Of a stretch of 64,000 nt of DNA, positions 35,539 to 43,892 are shown piece by piece. The stretch comes from Anaerolineae bacterium (GTDB lineage Bacteria > Chloroflexota > Anaerolineae > Aggregatilineales > J027): NCBI GenBank assembly GCA_008933735.1, contig WBUL01000015.1:23235-87234 (forward strand). The letters run 5' to 3'. Position 1 is the first letter of the stretch. Every line of letters begins with the position of its first letter. A program made the translations under genes and the position numbers. A model generated the notes under the pieces. That model ran no database searches, was not told the origin of the DNA, and worked only from the letters and a program-made list of their open reading frames with translations.

Positions 35539-36744
35539 ATGAAACGTCGTTTGACTTTGTTTGTCCTTTTTGCCCTGCTGGTAAGCAGCTTTGGCAGCCT
35601 GGCCTCGGCTCAGGATGAAGTAACCCTCCTCATCTGGGCGGATGAAACCCGCGCCGGTGTGATCGAAGAACTCGGTGGTACGTTTGAAGAGGAATACGGT
35701 GTATCACTGGAAGTCCAGCAGCTTGCCTTTGGCGACATTCGTGACCAGCTACGTATCGCTGGCCCGGCGGGTGAGGGCCCGGATGTCATTATCGGCGCTC
35801 ATGACTGGCTGGGTGAGCTGGTGGCCAACGGTCTGGTTGCCCCGGTTGATCTGGGCGAAGATGTGGATAACTTCTCGCCAGTCGCAATCCAGGCATTCAC
35901 CTATGAAAGCCAGCTTTATGGTGTGCCATATGCGGTTGAAAATATCGCTCTGTTCTACAACACGGAACTCGTGCCCGAACCGCCCAAGACCTGGGCTGAA
36001 GTTCGTGCGCTTTCCGAAGAACTCACGGATGCAGACGCGGGCCAGTATGGCTTTGTGATTCAACAGGGTGACCCCTATCACTTCTTCCCGGTGATGACCT
36101 CCTTCGGTGGGTACGTTTTTGGCGTTGACGAAGAAGGCAACTATAACCCTGAAGATGTCGGTATTGACAGCGAAGGCGCAATTGCAGGTTTGCAGTTCGT
36201 CGTGGATATGATTAACGACGGTCTCATCCCCTCCGGGCTGGACGGCAACACGGCCCAGACCCTTTTCCAGGATGGCAAAGCCGCCATGTACATCACGGGC
36301 CCCTGGAACGTGCAGGCCTTCACCGACGCAGGAACGCCCTTCGCCATTGCCCCCATTCCGGCGGCTGAAGAAGGTGGCGAGAACGGTGCTCCCTTCATTG
36401 GCTCGCAGGGTTTCATGGTCAGCGCGTTCAGCGAAAACCTGCCCCTCGCTCAGGTGTTCCTGACCGAATTTGCGGCCTCCGAAGAAGTTCAGCAGCTTCT
36501 GTATGAACGTGGTGGGCGCCCTTCAGCCCTGCTTTCCGTCATGGAAGGCGTTGAAGACCCGTATGCGGCGGCGTTTGCTGAAGCCAGTGCCACCGGGCTG
36601 CCCATGCCCGCTATCCCCGAAATGTCAGCGGTCTGGAGCTTCTGGGGTGATGCGGTTACCAACGCGATGCTTGGTGCACAAACCCCTGAAGAAGCTTTCT
36701 CAACGGCTGCCTCCGAAATTCGTGCTGCCATCGCAGGCGAATAA
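35539..36744 (+). CDS. malE: Maltose-type ABC transporter substrate-binding protein
   Basis: A 401-aa secreted binding protein. The signal peptide is cleaved after SLASA (about residue 24), with no lipobox Cys, so the anchor is unclear. The mature part starts EVTLLIWADETRAGVIEEL and continues with family-1 binding-protein motifs: GPDVIIGAHDWLGELVANGLV, YGVPYAVENIALFYN, FQDGKAAMYITGPWN and APFIGSQGFMVSAFS. This closely follows MalE and cyclodextrin/maltodextrin-binding proteins. It captures a malto-oligosaccharide or similar sugar for MalF/MalG. A consensus promoter lies upstream and a strong hairpin follows the stop, consistent with higher expression than the permeases. No ATPase (MalK) gene is nearby, so a shared MsmK-like ATPase is expected elsewhere. 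Confidence 0.92.
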   Translation: MKRRLTLFVLFALLVSSFGSLASAQDEVTLLIWADETRAGVIEELGGTFEEEYGVSLEVQQLAFGDIRDQLRIAGPAGEGPDVIIGAHDWLGELVANGLVAPVDLGEDVDNFSPVAIQAFTYESQLYGVPYAVENIALFYNTELVPEPPKTWAEVRALSEELTDADAGQYGFVIQQGDPYHFFPVMTSFGGYVFGVDEEGNYNPEDVGIDSEGAIAGLQFVVDMINDGLIPSGLDGNTAQTLFQDGKAAMYITGPWNVQAFTDAGTPFAIAPIPAAEEGGENGAPFIGSQGFMVSAFSENLPLAQVFLTEFAASEEVQQLLYERGGRPSALLSVMEGVEDPYAAAFAEASATGLPMPAIPEMSAVWSFWGDAVTNAMLGAQTPEEAFSTAASEIRAAIAGE

Positions 36745-36756
36745 CAACTCTTTCAT

Positions 36757-36776
36757 GGGCTGGCACCTGCCAGCCC
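36757..36776 (+). terminator. Intercistronic hairpin between malE and malF
   Basis: GGGCTGGC (36757-36764) and GCCAGCCC (36769-36776) form a perfect 8-bp stem with a 4-nt loop, 12 bp after the malE stop. No T-tract follows directly; a T6 run comes 14 bases later. It probably protects the malE message from 3' decay or causes partial termination, so that more binding protein than permease is made. Confidence 0.55.
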
Positions 36777-36840
36777 TGCTTCCGATACTATTTTTTGAAA
36801 GGAGATGCGGCCTTTTAGAAATCCGCGTTGATAAAGATTT

Positions 36841-38481
36841 ATGGCGACAGAAACCCAAAATATAAAAGACACTATTTCGACTGGCAAAGTTCGAGATATG
36901 CTTACGGGGTCGCTCTCCGGCATCATATTTCGGATCATAGCACTGGGTATTATCGATGCCTTTGCGGTCTGGTTTGTCATCAATCTCGTTGATAACCAGG
37001 CCTGGATTCTGGCTGTTTTTGTTTCGGCCATTACGCTGGGTATCAATGCATTTTTCCTGAGCGATAAATTGTATGCCTATCGCTGGTTTGCCCCTGGGCT
37101 GACGCTCATGATTTTGATGATTGTCTACCCGACCGTGTTCACGGTCTACGCGGCCTTTACGAACTATCGGGACGGCAATTTGCTGACAACCTCGCAGCTT
37201 CGGGATCGATTAGAACCTGAACTGTACCTCCCAGAAGACGCAGCAACCTATAGCTGGACGGCTTTTAGGACTACTTCGGGCGAGGAAAAATTCGCGCTGT
37301 GGCTGATTCCCAGTGAAGGGGTTGAAGGTGAACCCCTGCTGGCAGAACAGGGCAAACTGACTCTGGCATCAGAAGTCGATCTGGGGGATTTTGCTCTTGA
37401 TGAAGATGGCGTGCCGGAAGGACTGCCCGGTTACGAACGGATCCGACGCGGCCAGGCGATTGGTGTCTATCTGCCTACTTTATCTGGGATTAAATTTGGT
37501 GAAGGGGATGATCTCTTCCAGTTTTATCCCCAGCGCCCGCAGGATTTTGCTGCCAAGTTCATCACACGATTTGAATTTAATGATGACAACAGCATCCTGG
37601 ACAAGTCCACCGATACGCTCTATAAGCCAAAGGAAGGCAGCTACTACGGGCCAGATGGAGAACCCGCCCCGACGCCGATCACAGGATTTTATGTGGTCAC
37701 GGGTTTTGATAACTTTCAGCGTCTGATCGAAAGCAGGGCAATCCGTGAGCCGTTTTTGCGGGTGTTTATCTGGACCATTTCCTATGCCTTTTTAAGTGTG
37801 TTCCTGACTTTCGCGCTGGGTCTGTTCCTGGCGATTGTCCTGAATGCTGATTTTATGCCAGGGAGGGCAGTGTTTCGTACCATGCTGCTTGTTCCCTATA
37901 CACTGCCTGCTTTTGTGACCGTGCTGGTATGGCGGGGTCTTCTCAACGAAGAACTTGGGGTTGTCAACAAGGGATTTGAAAGCCTGTTCGGTTGGGGTCC
38001 GGATTGGTTTTCTGACCCCCTCTGGGCAAAGGCCGGAATTTTGCTGATCCAGCTCTGGCTTGGGTTCCCCTACATGATGCTCATTTGCAGCGGCGCACTT
38101 CAATCTATCCCGCGCGATATTTACAGCGCCGCAGAAGTGGATGGGGCGAATGCTTTCCAGAAATTCCGGACTCTGACGTTGCCGCTGCTGTTGGTGGCGG
38201 TAGGGCCCCTGCTGATTGCCTCGTTTGCCTTCAACTTTAACAACTTCACCATCATCGAGTATTACTTTGAAGGCGGGCCGCCCATTCCAGGTGGTGGAGT
38301 CGCTGGGCATACGGATATTTTGATTACTTATACTTACGCATTGGCTTTCGGGAGCGGACGCGGCGCGGACTATGCTTTTGCCTCAACAATTAGCATCGTG
38401 ATTTTCTTGCTGGTGGCGACGATCACGGTGTTCAACTTCCGCTTTACGAGATCCTGGGAGGAGATTTCCGAAAATGTTTAG
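36841..38481 (+). CDS. malF: MalF-type sugar ABC transporter permease
   Basis: A 546-aa permease. Two N-terminal TM segments are followed by another at YRWFAPGLTLMILMIVYPTVF, then a large non-membrane insert (about 115-300), as in E. coli MalF's P2 loop, and the core TM domain with the ATPase-coupling EAA loop ...YSAAEVDGANAFQKFRTLTLPLL. The SFAFNFNNFTIIEYYFEGGPP segment is characteristic of MalF. It partners the MalG-like protein, whose gene it overlaps by 8 bp. The ATG at 36841 has only a weak ribosome site; a strong AAAGGAG lies about 40 nt further upstream, so translation may depend on the leader fold. It imports maltodextrin-like sugars, inferred from family. Confidence 0.92.
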   Translation: MATETQNIKDTISTGKVRDMLTGSLSGIIFRIIALGIIDAFAVWFVINLVDNQAWILAVFVSAITLGINAFFLSDKLYAYRWFAPGLTLMILMIVYPTVFTVYAAFTNYRDGNLLTTSQLRDRLEPELYLPEDAATYSWTAFRTTSGEEKFALWLIPSEGVEGEPLLAEQGKLTLASEVDLGDFALDEDGVPEGLPGYERIRRGQAIGVYLPTLSGIKFGEGDDLFQFYPQRPQDFAAKFITRFEFNDDNSILDKSTDTLYKPKEGSYYGPDGEPAPTPITGFYVVTGFDNFQRLIESRAIREPFLRVFIWTISYAFLSVFLTFALGLFLAIVLNADFMPGRAVFRTMLLVPYTLPAFVTVLVWRGLLNEELGVVNKGFESLFGWGPDWFSDPLWAKAGILLIQLWLGFPYMMLICSGALQSIPRDIYSAAEVDGANAFQKFRTLTLPLLLVAVGPLLIASFAFNFNNFTIIEYYFEGGPPIPGGGVAGHTDILITYTYALAFGSGRGADYAFASTISIVIFLLVATITVFNFRFTRSWEEISENV

Positions 38482-39364
38482 TGCAGCGGCCAATATCCTA
38501 TCCAACCCGGCAAAACGCAAACGATGGACAGGCTATTTTACGCGCCTCTTCATTGTGTTTCTGGCGCTTCTGTTCGCTTTTTTCCCTCTGGTCTGGGTGA
38601 TTTCTGCCTCTGTTAATGAGACCGGTACCCTGAACACGCAGCGCTTGATTCCCCGGCAGGCAGGCTTTGAGAACTACGAGGAACTGCTGACGAATAATGT
38701 TCGTCCTTTCGACAGATGGATGCTGAATTCCATCTTTCTCTCTTCCGTGGCGTCGATTCTTTCGGTGATTATTGGTGCGCTGGCAGCTTATTCCTTCTCC
38801 CGCTTCCGTTTTACCGGACGGCGAGGCTTAATGCTGACCGTATTTCTGATCCAGGTATTTCCAAATTCCCTGACAATTGTGGCGACCTTCCTATTAATTC
38901 AGGAAATAGGAACCCATATTCCTGAACTGGGTTTGAATTCTTACGGTGGAGCGCTGCTGGTCTATCTGGGCGGGGCGCTAGGGATCAACACCTGGTTGAT
39001 GAAAGGCTTCTTTGACTCAATTCCGCGCGATCTGGACGAATCTGCCCGGATTGACGGTGCATCCGACTGGTTGATTTTCTGGCGGATTATTTTCCCGCTG
39101 GTGCGCCCGGTACTGGCCGTGGTCGGGATTTTGACCTTCATTGGTGTTTACGGGGACGTGATCATTGCCCTGACGCTGCTTAAGGACAAAGAAATCCAGA
39201 CGCTGGCTGTGGGGCTGGCGCGGTTTATCCGCGACAACTTCAACCAGGAATGGGGTGTATTCTCAGCAGGCGCGATTTTGGGCGCGATCCCGACAGTTGT
39301 CATCATTCTGACCTTCCAGCGTTTCCTGGTAGGCGGGCTGACCGAAGGCGCGGTCAAGGGATAA
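38474..39364 (+). CDS. malG: MalG-type sugar ABC transporter permease
   Basis: A 296-aa permease with six TM segments. The N-terminal LFAFFPLVWVISASVNETGTL, the segment LNSIFLSSVASILSVIIGALAAYSFSR, and the EAA loop DSIPRDLDESARIDGASDWLIFWRIIFPL are MalG features. The C-terminal RFLVGGLTEGAVKG is the MalG tail that reaches the ATPase. It overlaps malF by 8 bp. A terminator hairpin lies 28 bp after its stop, separating it from the GH13 gene. No malK lies in the locus. Confidence 0.93.
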   Translation: MFSAAANILSNPAKRKRWTGYFTRLFIVFLALLFAFFPLVWVISASVNETGTLNTQRLIPRQAGFENYEELLTNNVRPFDRWMLNSIFLSSVASILSVIIGALAAYSFSRFRFTGRRGLMLTVFLIQVFPNSLTIVATFLLIQEIGTHIPELGLNSYGGALLVYLGGALGINTWLMKGFFDSIPRDLDESARIDGASDWLIFWRIIFPLVRPVLAVVGILTFIGVYGDVIIALTLLKDKEIQTLAVGLARFIRDNFNQEWGVFSAGAILGAIPTVVIILTFQRFLVGGLTEGAVKG

Positions 39365-39391
39365 TTCGTCCGCAAGATGGAACAAATATTG

Positions 39392-39419
39392 ATAGCGGCC
39401 CTGTGCCGCTATTTCTTTT
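39392..39419 (+). terminator. Terminator between malG and the GH13 gene
   Basis: ATAGCGGC (39392-39399) and GCCGCTAT (39405-39412) form a perfect 8-bp stem with a 5-nt loop, followed by TTCTTTTC. It ends or attenuates the malEFG transcript before the amylase/Wzt genes. Confidence 0.6.
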
Positions 39420-39442
39420 CGGGTCTGAACAAAGGATAGACG

Positions 39443-41053
39443 ATGGATTTCATTTTCGGAACCTATGCCACCGATGATCTGAAGCTCCTGCACCATCGAA
39501 TGAGTCGGCGGGGTGTGCAGCACGCCTATGAATTATCCCCACGTGACGCCCTGCCCAACCAACCGGTAACGCTCACAGTTCAAATCGGTACGGACACGAC
39601 TGTTTCACAGGTTGCCTGTTATTTTACTATCGATGGAAGTGAACCTGATGGCTCGCGGGGCGTGGCAAAAAATGGTATGGTGCTGCTCCTAGACAAAGCA
39701 GACACAATCTGGGATGTGCTGAACTGGGGGTATTTGAGCATCTGGCGAGGTGTTTTTCCCCCGCAGCCGGACGGCGCGATTATCCGCTATAAAATCAGTG
39801 CCTGGTCAGGGGCGGGAAGTGAAATTTTCGCCGATTGGCCTGATGTGACAGCGACAGCAGAACAGGCCGCATCAGCTTTTTTCAAGAATGAGCCGTTTCT
39901 CGACACCCTCAAAGGCAGTCCATCCGAGGGGGTCATTTTTCAGTATCGGGTGGATACCCTTACTCCGCCGGATTGGGCGCGGAAAGCGATTATCTACCAC
40001 ATTTTTGTGGATCGTTTTTACCCTGGTGACGGGAAAACCTGGAACAACGCTCAAACATTGATGGATTTTTATGGCGGAACCCTATGGGGCGTGCGGGATA
40101 AAATGGATTACATTGCGGATCTGGGCGCGACCTGCATCTGGCTCAGTCCAACGTGGGTGAGCCCATCTCATCATGGGTATGATGTGACGGATTACACCCG
40201 CGTTGAACCCCGTTTGGGAGGGGACGAGGCCCTCCATGCGGTTGTTGAAGCCGCTCATTCACGAGGAATTCGCGTGTTATTGGATATGGTGTGCAATCAT
40301 CTGTCCAACGAGCATCCGTTTTTTCGGGATGCCCGCAGCGACCCCCACAGCCCCTATCGGTGCTGGTTCACCTTTGATGATTCAGAAGTCGGTTACCGCA
40401 CTTTTTTTGGCACGCCCTTTATGCCGGAATTGAATTTCACTAACCCGGATGCCAGACAGTGGATGATTGATACGGCCCGCTACTGGCTGCGTGAATTTAA
40501 AATCGATGGCTATCGGCTTGATTACGCCAATGGCCCCGGCCCTGGTTTCTGGAGTGATTTCTGGGCGGCATGTAAGGCTGAAAAACCGGATGCGTTTTGT
40601 TTTGGCGAAATTGTTGATGCCCCTCATACTTTTTTGCGGTATGTAGGACGGCTGGATGGCTGTCTGGATTTTCATCTTGGGGAAACGCTGCGAAAAACCT
40701 ATGCCTATAAAACGTGGACGGAAGCGGATTTTGAACGATTTCTCGAACGACATCAGGCGTACTTTCCGGAAAATTTCATTCTTCCCAGCTTTCTTGACAA
40801 CCACGATATGGATCGGTTTTTGTATATAGCAAAGGGTGACAAAGCCGCCCTTAAACGAGCCGCCGCCGTACAGATGCGCTTGCCCAACCCACCGATTATC
40901 TACTATGGGACGGAAGTTGGCCTCTCCCAGCGCTATGGCAAATCCGATAACATGGGGTTAGAGATCAGCCGTGAACCCATGATCTGGGGTGACCAGCAGG
41001 ACAAAGAGATGCTGGCCTATTACAAAACGCTGATTCAAAAACGGCATGGGTAA
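39443..41053 (+). CDS. Cytoplasmic GH13 family glycosidase (alpha-amylase/neopullulanase-like)
   Basis: A 536-aa enzyme without signal peptide, so it acts in the cytoplasm on imported oligosaccharides. Residues 1-150 are a beta-sandwich N domain, as in cyclomaltodextrinases. The barrel starts AIIYHIFVDRFYPGDG. Conserved region I is in LLDMVCNH, region II GYRLDYANG with nucleophile Asp360, region III CFGEIVDAP with acid/base Glu389, and region IV FLDNHDMDRF with transition-state Asp455. It probably cleaves maltodextrins, cyclodextrins or trehalose-type sugars taken up by MalEFG. An AAAGGA site precedes the ATG. The C-terminal beta domain looks very short: the protein ends soon after LAYYKTLIQKRHG. 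It overlaps wzt by 8 bp, coupling sugar breakdown to polysaccharide export. Confidence 0.92.
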   Translation: MDFIFGTYATDDLKLLHHRMSRRGVQHAYELSPRDALPNQPVTLTVQIGTDTTVSQVACYFTIDGSEPDGSRGVAKNGMVLLLDKADTIWDVLNWGYLSIWRGVFPPQPDGAIIRYKISAWSGAGSEIFADWPDVTATAEQAASAFFKNEPFLDTLKGSPSEGVIFQYRVDTLTPPDWARKAIIYHIFVDRFYPGDGKTWNNAQTLMDFYGGTLWGVRDKMDYIADLGATCIWLSPTWVSPSHHGYDVTDYTRVEPRLGGDEALHAVVEAAHSRGIRVLLDMVCNHLSNEHPFFRDARSDPHSPYRCWFTFDDSEVGYRTFFGTPFMPELNFTNPDARQWMIDTARYWLREFKIDGYRLDYANGPGPGFWSDFWAACKAEKPDAFCFGEIVDAPHTFLRYVGRLDGCLDFHLGETLRKTYAYKTWTEADFERFLERHQAYFPENFILPSFLDNHDMDRFLYIAKGDKAALKRAAAVQMRLPNPPIIYYGTEVGLSQRYGKSDNMGLEISREPMIWGDQQDKEMLAYYKTLIQKRHG

Positions 41054-42281
41054 CATTGCAATTCGGGTAGAAGGCATCAGCAAGAAATACCGGATCGGGG
41101 CGCGAGCCCACTATGCGACTCTGCGTGAAACCCTTGTGAATCTGGTATCCGTGCCATTCCAACGCCAGGATGCAACCATCTGGGCGCTCAAGGATGTCTC
41201 GTTTGAAGTGAAACATGGCGAAGCGGCGGCAGTTATCGGTCATAATGGGGCAGGCAAAAGCACTCTTCTGCGGATTCTCTCGCGTATTACCGCCCCTACA
41301 GAGGGACGAATCTTGATTGACGGGCGCGTGGGGTCGCTGCTGGAGGTTGGCACGGGCTTTCATTCTGAACTCACCGGACGGGAAAATGTCTATCTCAACG
41401 GCGCGATTCTTGGGATGCGGAAACGCGAAATTGACCGCAGGTTTGATGAAATTGTCGCCTTCGCTGAGGTCGAAAAGTTTATTGATACCCCAATCAAGCA
41501 TTTTTCCAGTGGGATGATTGTACGGCTGGCCTTTGCTGTTGCCGCGCACCTGGAGCCGGAAATCCTGCTGGTGGATGAAGTGCTGGCGGTAGGGGATTAT
41601 GCATTTCAGCAAAAATGCCTGGGTAAGATGAACGAAGTCAGCCAGCAGGGGCGCACCGTGCTGTTTGTCAGTCATAATATGGGAGCGGTCAATCGGTTGT
41701 GCGAGATCGGAATTCTGCTCAAAAACGGTCAGCTTTATCTACAGGGGGATATTGAAACCCTGATCACACACTACCTTTCGCTCGGAGCGTCCGAATCCGG
41801 CTTGGTGAAGCTAAATGCAGGTACAGATACCGCTATAATTCATGAGGTCGGCGTCCAGAACCACCTGGGGGAATTCAGCCCGGTGATCGGCGCAAATCAG
41901 GTGTTTTTTTTCTGGGTGGTGTGTGAGATACGGGAGCGTATTGACGCAGCACAGCTTGCGGTGGCGGTGGTCGCGGCTGATGGAGTGGTTGTTTTTGTGA
42001 CCACTCATGCGGACACCCTGGAAGGCGCAGATATTTCCCTGTTTCCTGGTCAGTATCACGCACGGGTCAGGATTCCGGCGCACTTTTTGAACGTAGGAAC
42101 TTATACTCTGAACGTCCGCGTGTGGGGCAAACGGACAGGTCAGCAGCGCGAGTCGCACGCAGATGCTTTCCATGTGATTCGCTTTAGAATCGAGGAAACA
42201 GGATCGGTGGCCTCAAAATTAAATGACAGACGAGGCGGATTGGTGACACCGCTTTTCGAATGGGAAGTGGCTAATGAATAA
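41046..42281 (+). CDS. wzt: Wzt-type ATPase of polysaccharide ABC exporter with C-terminal carbohydrate-binding domain
   Basis: A 411-aa protein. The ABC domain (about 1-250) has Walker A GHNGAGKST (65-73), signature FSSGMIVRLAFAVA, Walker B ILLVDEVLAVGD and H-loop FVSHNM. The Wzt/TagH-specific phrase GSLLEVGTGFHSELTGRENVYLNG is present. The last 150 residues are a beta-sandwich with PGQYHARVRIPAHFLNVGTYTLNVRVW, the Wzt_C fold that recognises the non-reducing end of the glycan before export. It should power the Wzm-like permease at 34439. It is translated from within the end of the GH13 gene (8-bp overlap), and its own stop overlaps the sulfotransferase start by 8 bp. Confidence 0.94.
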   Translation: MGNIAIRVEGISKKYRIGARAHYATLRETLVNLVSVPFQRQDATIWALKDVSFEVKHGEAAAVIGHNGAGKSTLLRILSRITAPTEGRILIDGRVGSLLEVGTGFHSELTGRENVYLNGAILGMRKREIDRRFDEIVAFAEVEKFIDTPIKHFSSGMIVRLAFAVAAHLEPEILLVDEVLAVGDYAFQQKCLGKMNEVSQQGRTVLFVSHNMGAVNRLCEIGILLKNGQLYLQGDIETLITHYLSLGASESGLVKLNAGTDTAIIHEVGVQNHLGEFSPVIGANQVFFFWVVCEIRERIDAAQLAVAVVAADGVVVFVTTHADTLEGADISLFPGQYHARVRIPAHFLNVGTYTLNVRVWGKRTGQQRESHADAFHVIRFRIEETGSVASKLNDRRGGLVTPLFEWEVANE

Positions 42282-42996
42282 AGTGCTGGCGCTCACAGGG
42301 ATGCACCGTTCGGGCACTTCGCTGATTGCCCATTGGCTGCAAACCTGTGGGCTGTACATTGGTGATGACCTTCTCCCTGCTTACCCCTCAAATCCGCAAG
42401 GACATTTTGAGGATGTTCATTTTATGCGTTTTCAGCGCCGGATTTTGAAAGATAACGGGTTGGGATATCTGGTGCGACCGCATGATCGGATTTTGCTGCA
42501 CGAGCACGATTATGCTGCCGCGCAAAAACTGATTGCGGAGCGCGAAAATTTCCGGCAGTGGGGCTGGAAAGACCCACGCACCTGCCTGTTTCTGGACTTC
42601 TGGAAAAAGCTGATCCCCAATCTGAAAGCGGTGGTTGTATTTCGGCACTATGGGCAGGTGGTGCATTCACTGGTGAAGCGTGATCCGCCGCTTACTGCCT
42701 GTAAAAATCTACGTCGCTATGTGCTGGCATGGCAGCGGTACAACCAGGATGTACTGCGTTTTGCGGCAAAATATCCTGATGATATTCTGCTGGTGGAGCT
42801 TCAAAGGGTGCTGGGCGAATCCGAGAATTTGATTAACCTGATTAATCAGAAGTGGGATATTCATTTAGAAATCTGTCCGGTAGAAGCCGTTTTTGAGGCC
42901 AATTTACTTCACCAGGGGAATTACCCCATCCTGTCCAGAACCTGTGAACTGCTCTGCCCGTCAATCAAGATCACGTATCAGCAGTTGGTTGCGTGA
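42274..42996 (+). CDS. Sulfotransferase-family protein
   Basis: A 240-aa protein. It starts KVLALTGMHRSGTSLIAHWL, with the G-x-x-R-S-G-T-S PAPS phosphate-binding loop at about 8-16. WGWKDPRTCLFLDFWKKLIPNLKAVVVFRH contains the 3'-phosphate-binding strand and Arg/Ser region of the family, and PPLTACKNLRRYVLAWQRYN a typical helix. It may transfer sulfate from PAPS to a sugar of the exported polysaccharide; some family members are annotated as sulfotransferase without proven activity. The position, coupled to wzt (8-bp overlap) and a GT2 gene (4-bp overlap), supports glycan modification. Confidence 0.82.
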   Translation: MNKVLALTGMHRSGTSLIAHWLQTCGLYIGDDLLPAYPSNPQGHFEDVHFMRFQRRILKDNGLGYLVRPHDRILLHEHDYAAAQKLIAERENFRQWGWKDPRTCLFLDFWKKLIPNLKAVVVFRHYGQVVHSLVKRDPPLTACKNLRRYVLAWQRYNQDVLRFAAKYPDDILLVELQRVLGESENLINLINQKWDIHLEICPVEAVFEANLLHQGNYPILSRTCELLCPSIKITYQQLVA

Positions 42997-43892
42997 TGAC
43001 GGTCTGGGTGGTCGTGGTGACACATAACGGCGAACACTGGCTTAAAACATGCCTAAACAGTTTAGCGAATCATCAGGTTATTGTGATTGATAACGCCTCG
43101 ACTGATCACACTTCGGAAATCCTCACGCCTTTTCCACACATCCGCCTGAGTAAAAATCTGGGTTTTGGTCGGGCAAATAATATCGGCATCCGCCATGCAC
43201 TGGACAATGGTGCTGACTACGTGTTTTTGTTGAACCAGGATGCGTGGGTAGCGCCGGATGCTATCGAAACGCTGGTTGCTCAGGCAGAGCAAAATCCAGC
43301 GTTCGGTTTATTGAGTCCGGTACATTTACTGGCATCAGGGATTGCCGTCGAAGCGGGGTTTTCCAGTGAAATTCTAAACCAGGGAAACAAAGACTTTTTC
43401 TCCGATCTATACATGGGAAAAACCCAGGTCGTTTATTCTGTAGAGAGGGTTAACGCAGCGGCTTGGCTGCTTTCAAGTGCCTGCCTGCGGGAAGTCGGCG
43501 GTTTTGACCCTCTGTTTTTCATGTACGGCGAGGATTTCGATCTGTGCAACCGCGTGCTGCATCATGGCTGGAAAATTGGGGTTGTTCCATCAGCGGTGAT
43601 CTTTCACGATAAAGTCTATCGAAAACATCCGGGTTGGTCCGGGATTCCGCGTCGCAGCCAGCGTCTGTATGCCGATTTTCTGTTCCCCCTTAAGCAGCCG
43701 CAGCGGCGTCTGGTCATCAATCTTGCTTTCTGGGGACTGGACATCGGTTATGCTGTTCTCAAGGCGATCATCGACCGGAATTTACCGGAATTTTTTGCTC
43801 TGTGGATGGCACTGATTACAACTTTGTGGCGGCTGCCGCAAATCACGCAGCACTATGCACGCTGCCGACGCAAGGGAGCACACTGGCTGTAA
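42993..43892 (+). CDS. Family 2 glycosyltransferase (rhamnosyltransferase-like)
   Basis: A 299-aa GT-A enzyme. It opens VWVVVVTHNGEHWLKTCLNSL, has VIVIDNASTDHTSEIL for nucleotide binding, the DxD-like segment in VFLLNQDAWVAPDAIETL, and the acceptor-side motif GGFDPLFFMYGEDFDLCNRVLHHG (the ED residues being the likely base). This arrangement matches WbbL/RfbF-like rhamnosyltransferases. There are hydrophobic segments near the C-terminus for membrane contact. It overlaps the sulfotransferase gene by 4 bp and the next GT2 gene through a TAATG junction. It builds part of the glycan exported by Wzm/Wzt, which is inferred from context. Confidence 0.92.
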   Translation: MMTVWVVVVTHNGEHWLKTCLNSLANHQVIVIDNASTDHTSEILTPFPHIRLSKNLGFGRANNIGIRHALDNGADYVFLLNQDAWVAPDAIETLVAQAEQNPAFGLLSPVHLLASGIAVEAGFSSEILNQGNKDFFSDLYMGKTQVVYSVERVNAAAWLLSSACLREVGGFDPLFFMYGEDFDLCNRVLHHGWKIGVVPSAVIFHDKVYRKHPGWSGIPRRSQRLYADFLFPLKQPQRRLVINLAFWGLDIGYAVLKAIIDRNLPEFFALWMALITTLWRLPQITQHYARCRRKGAHWL

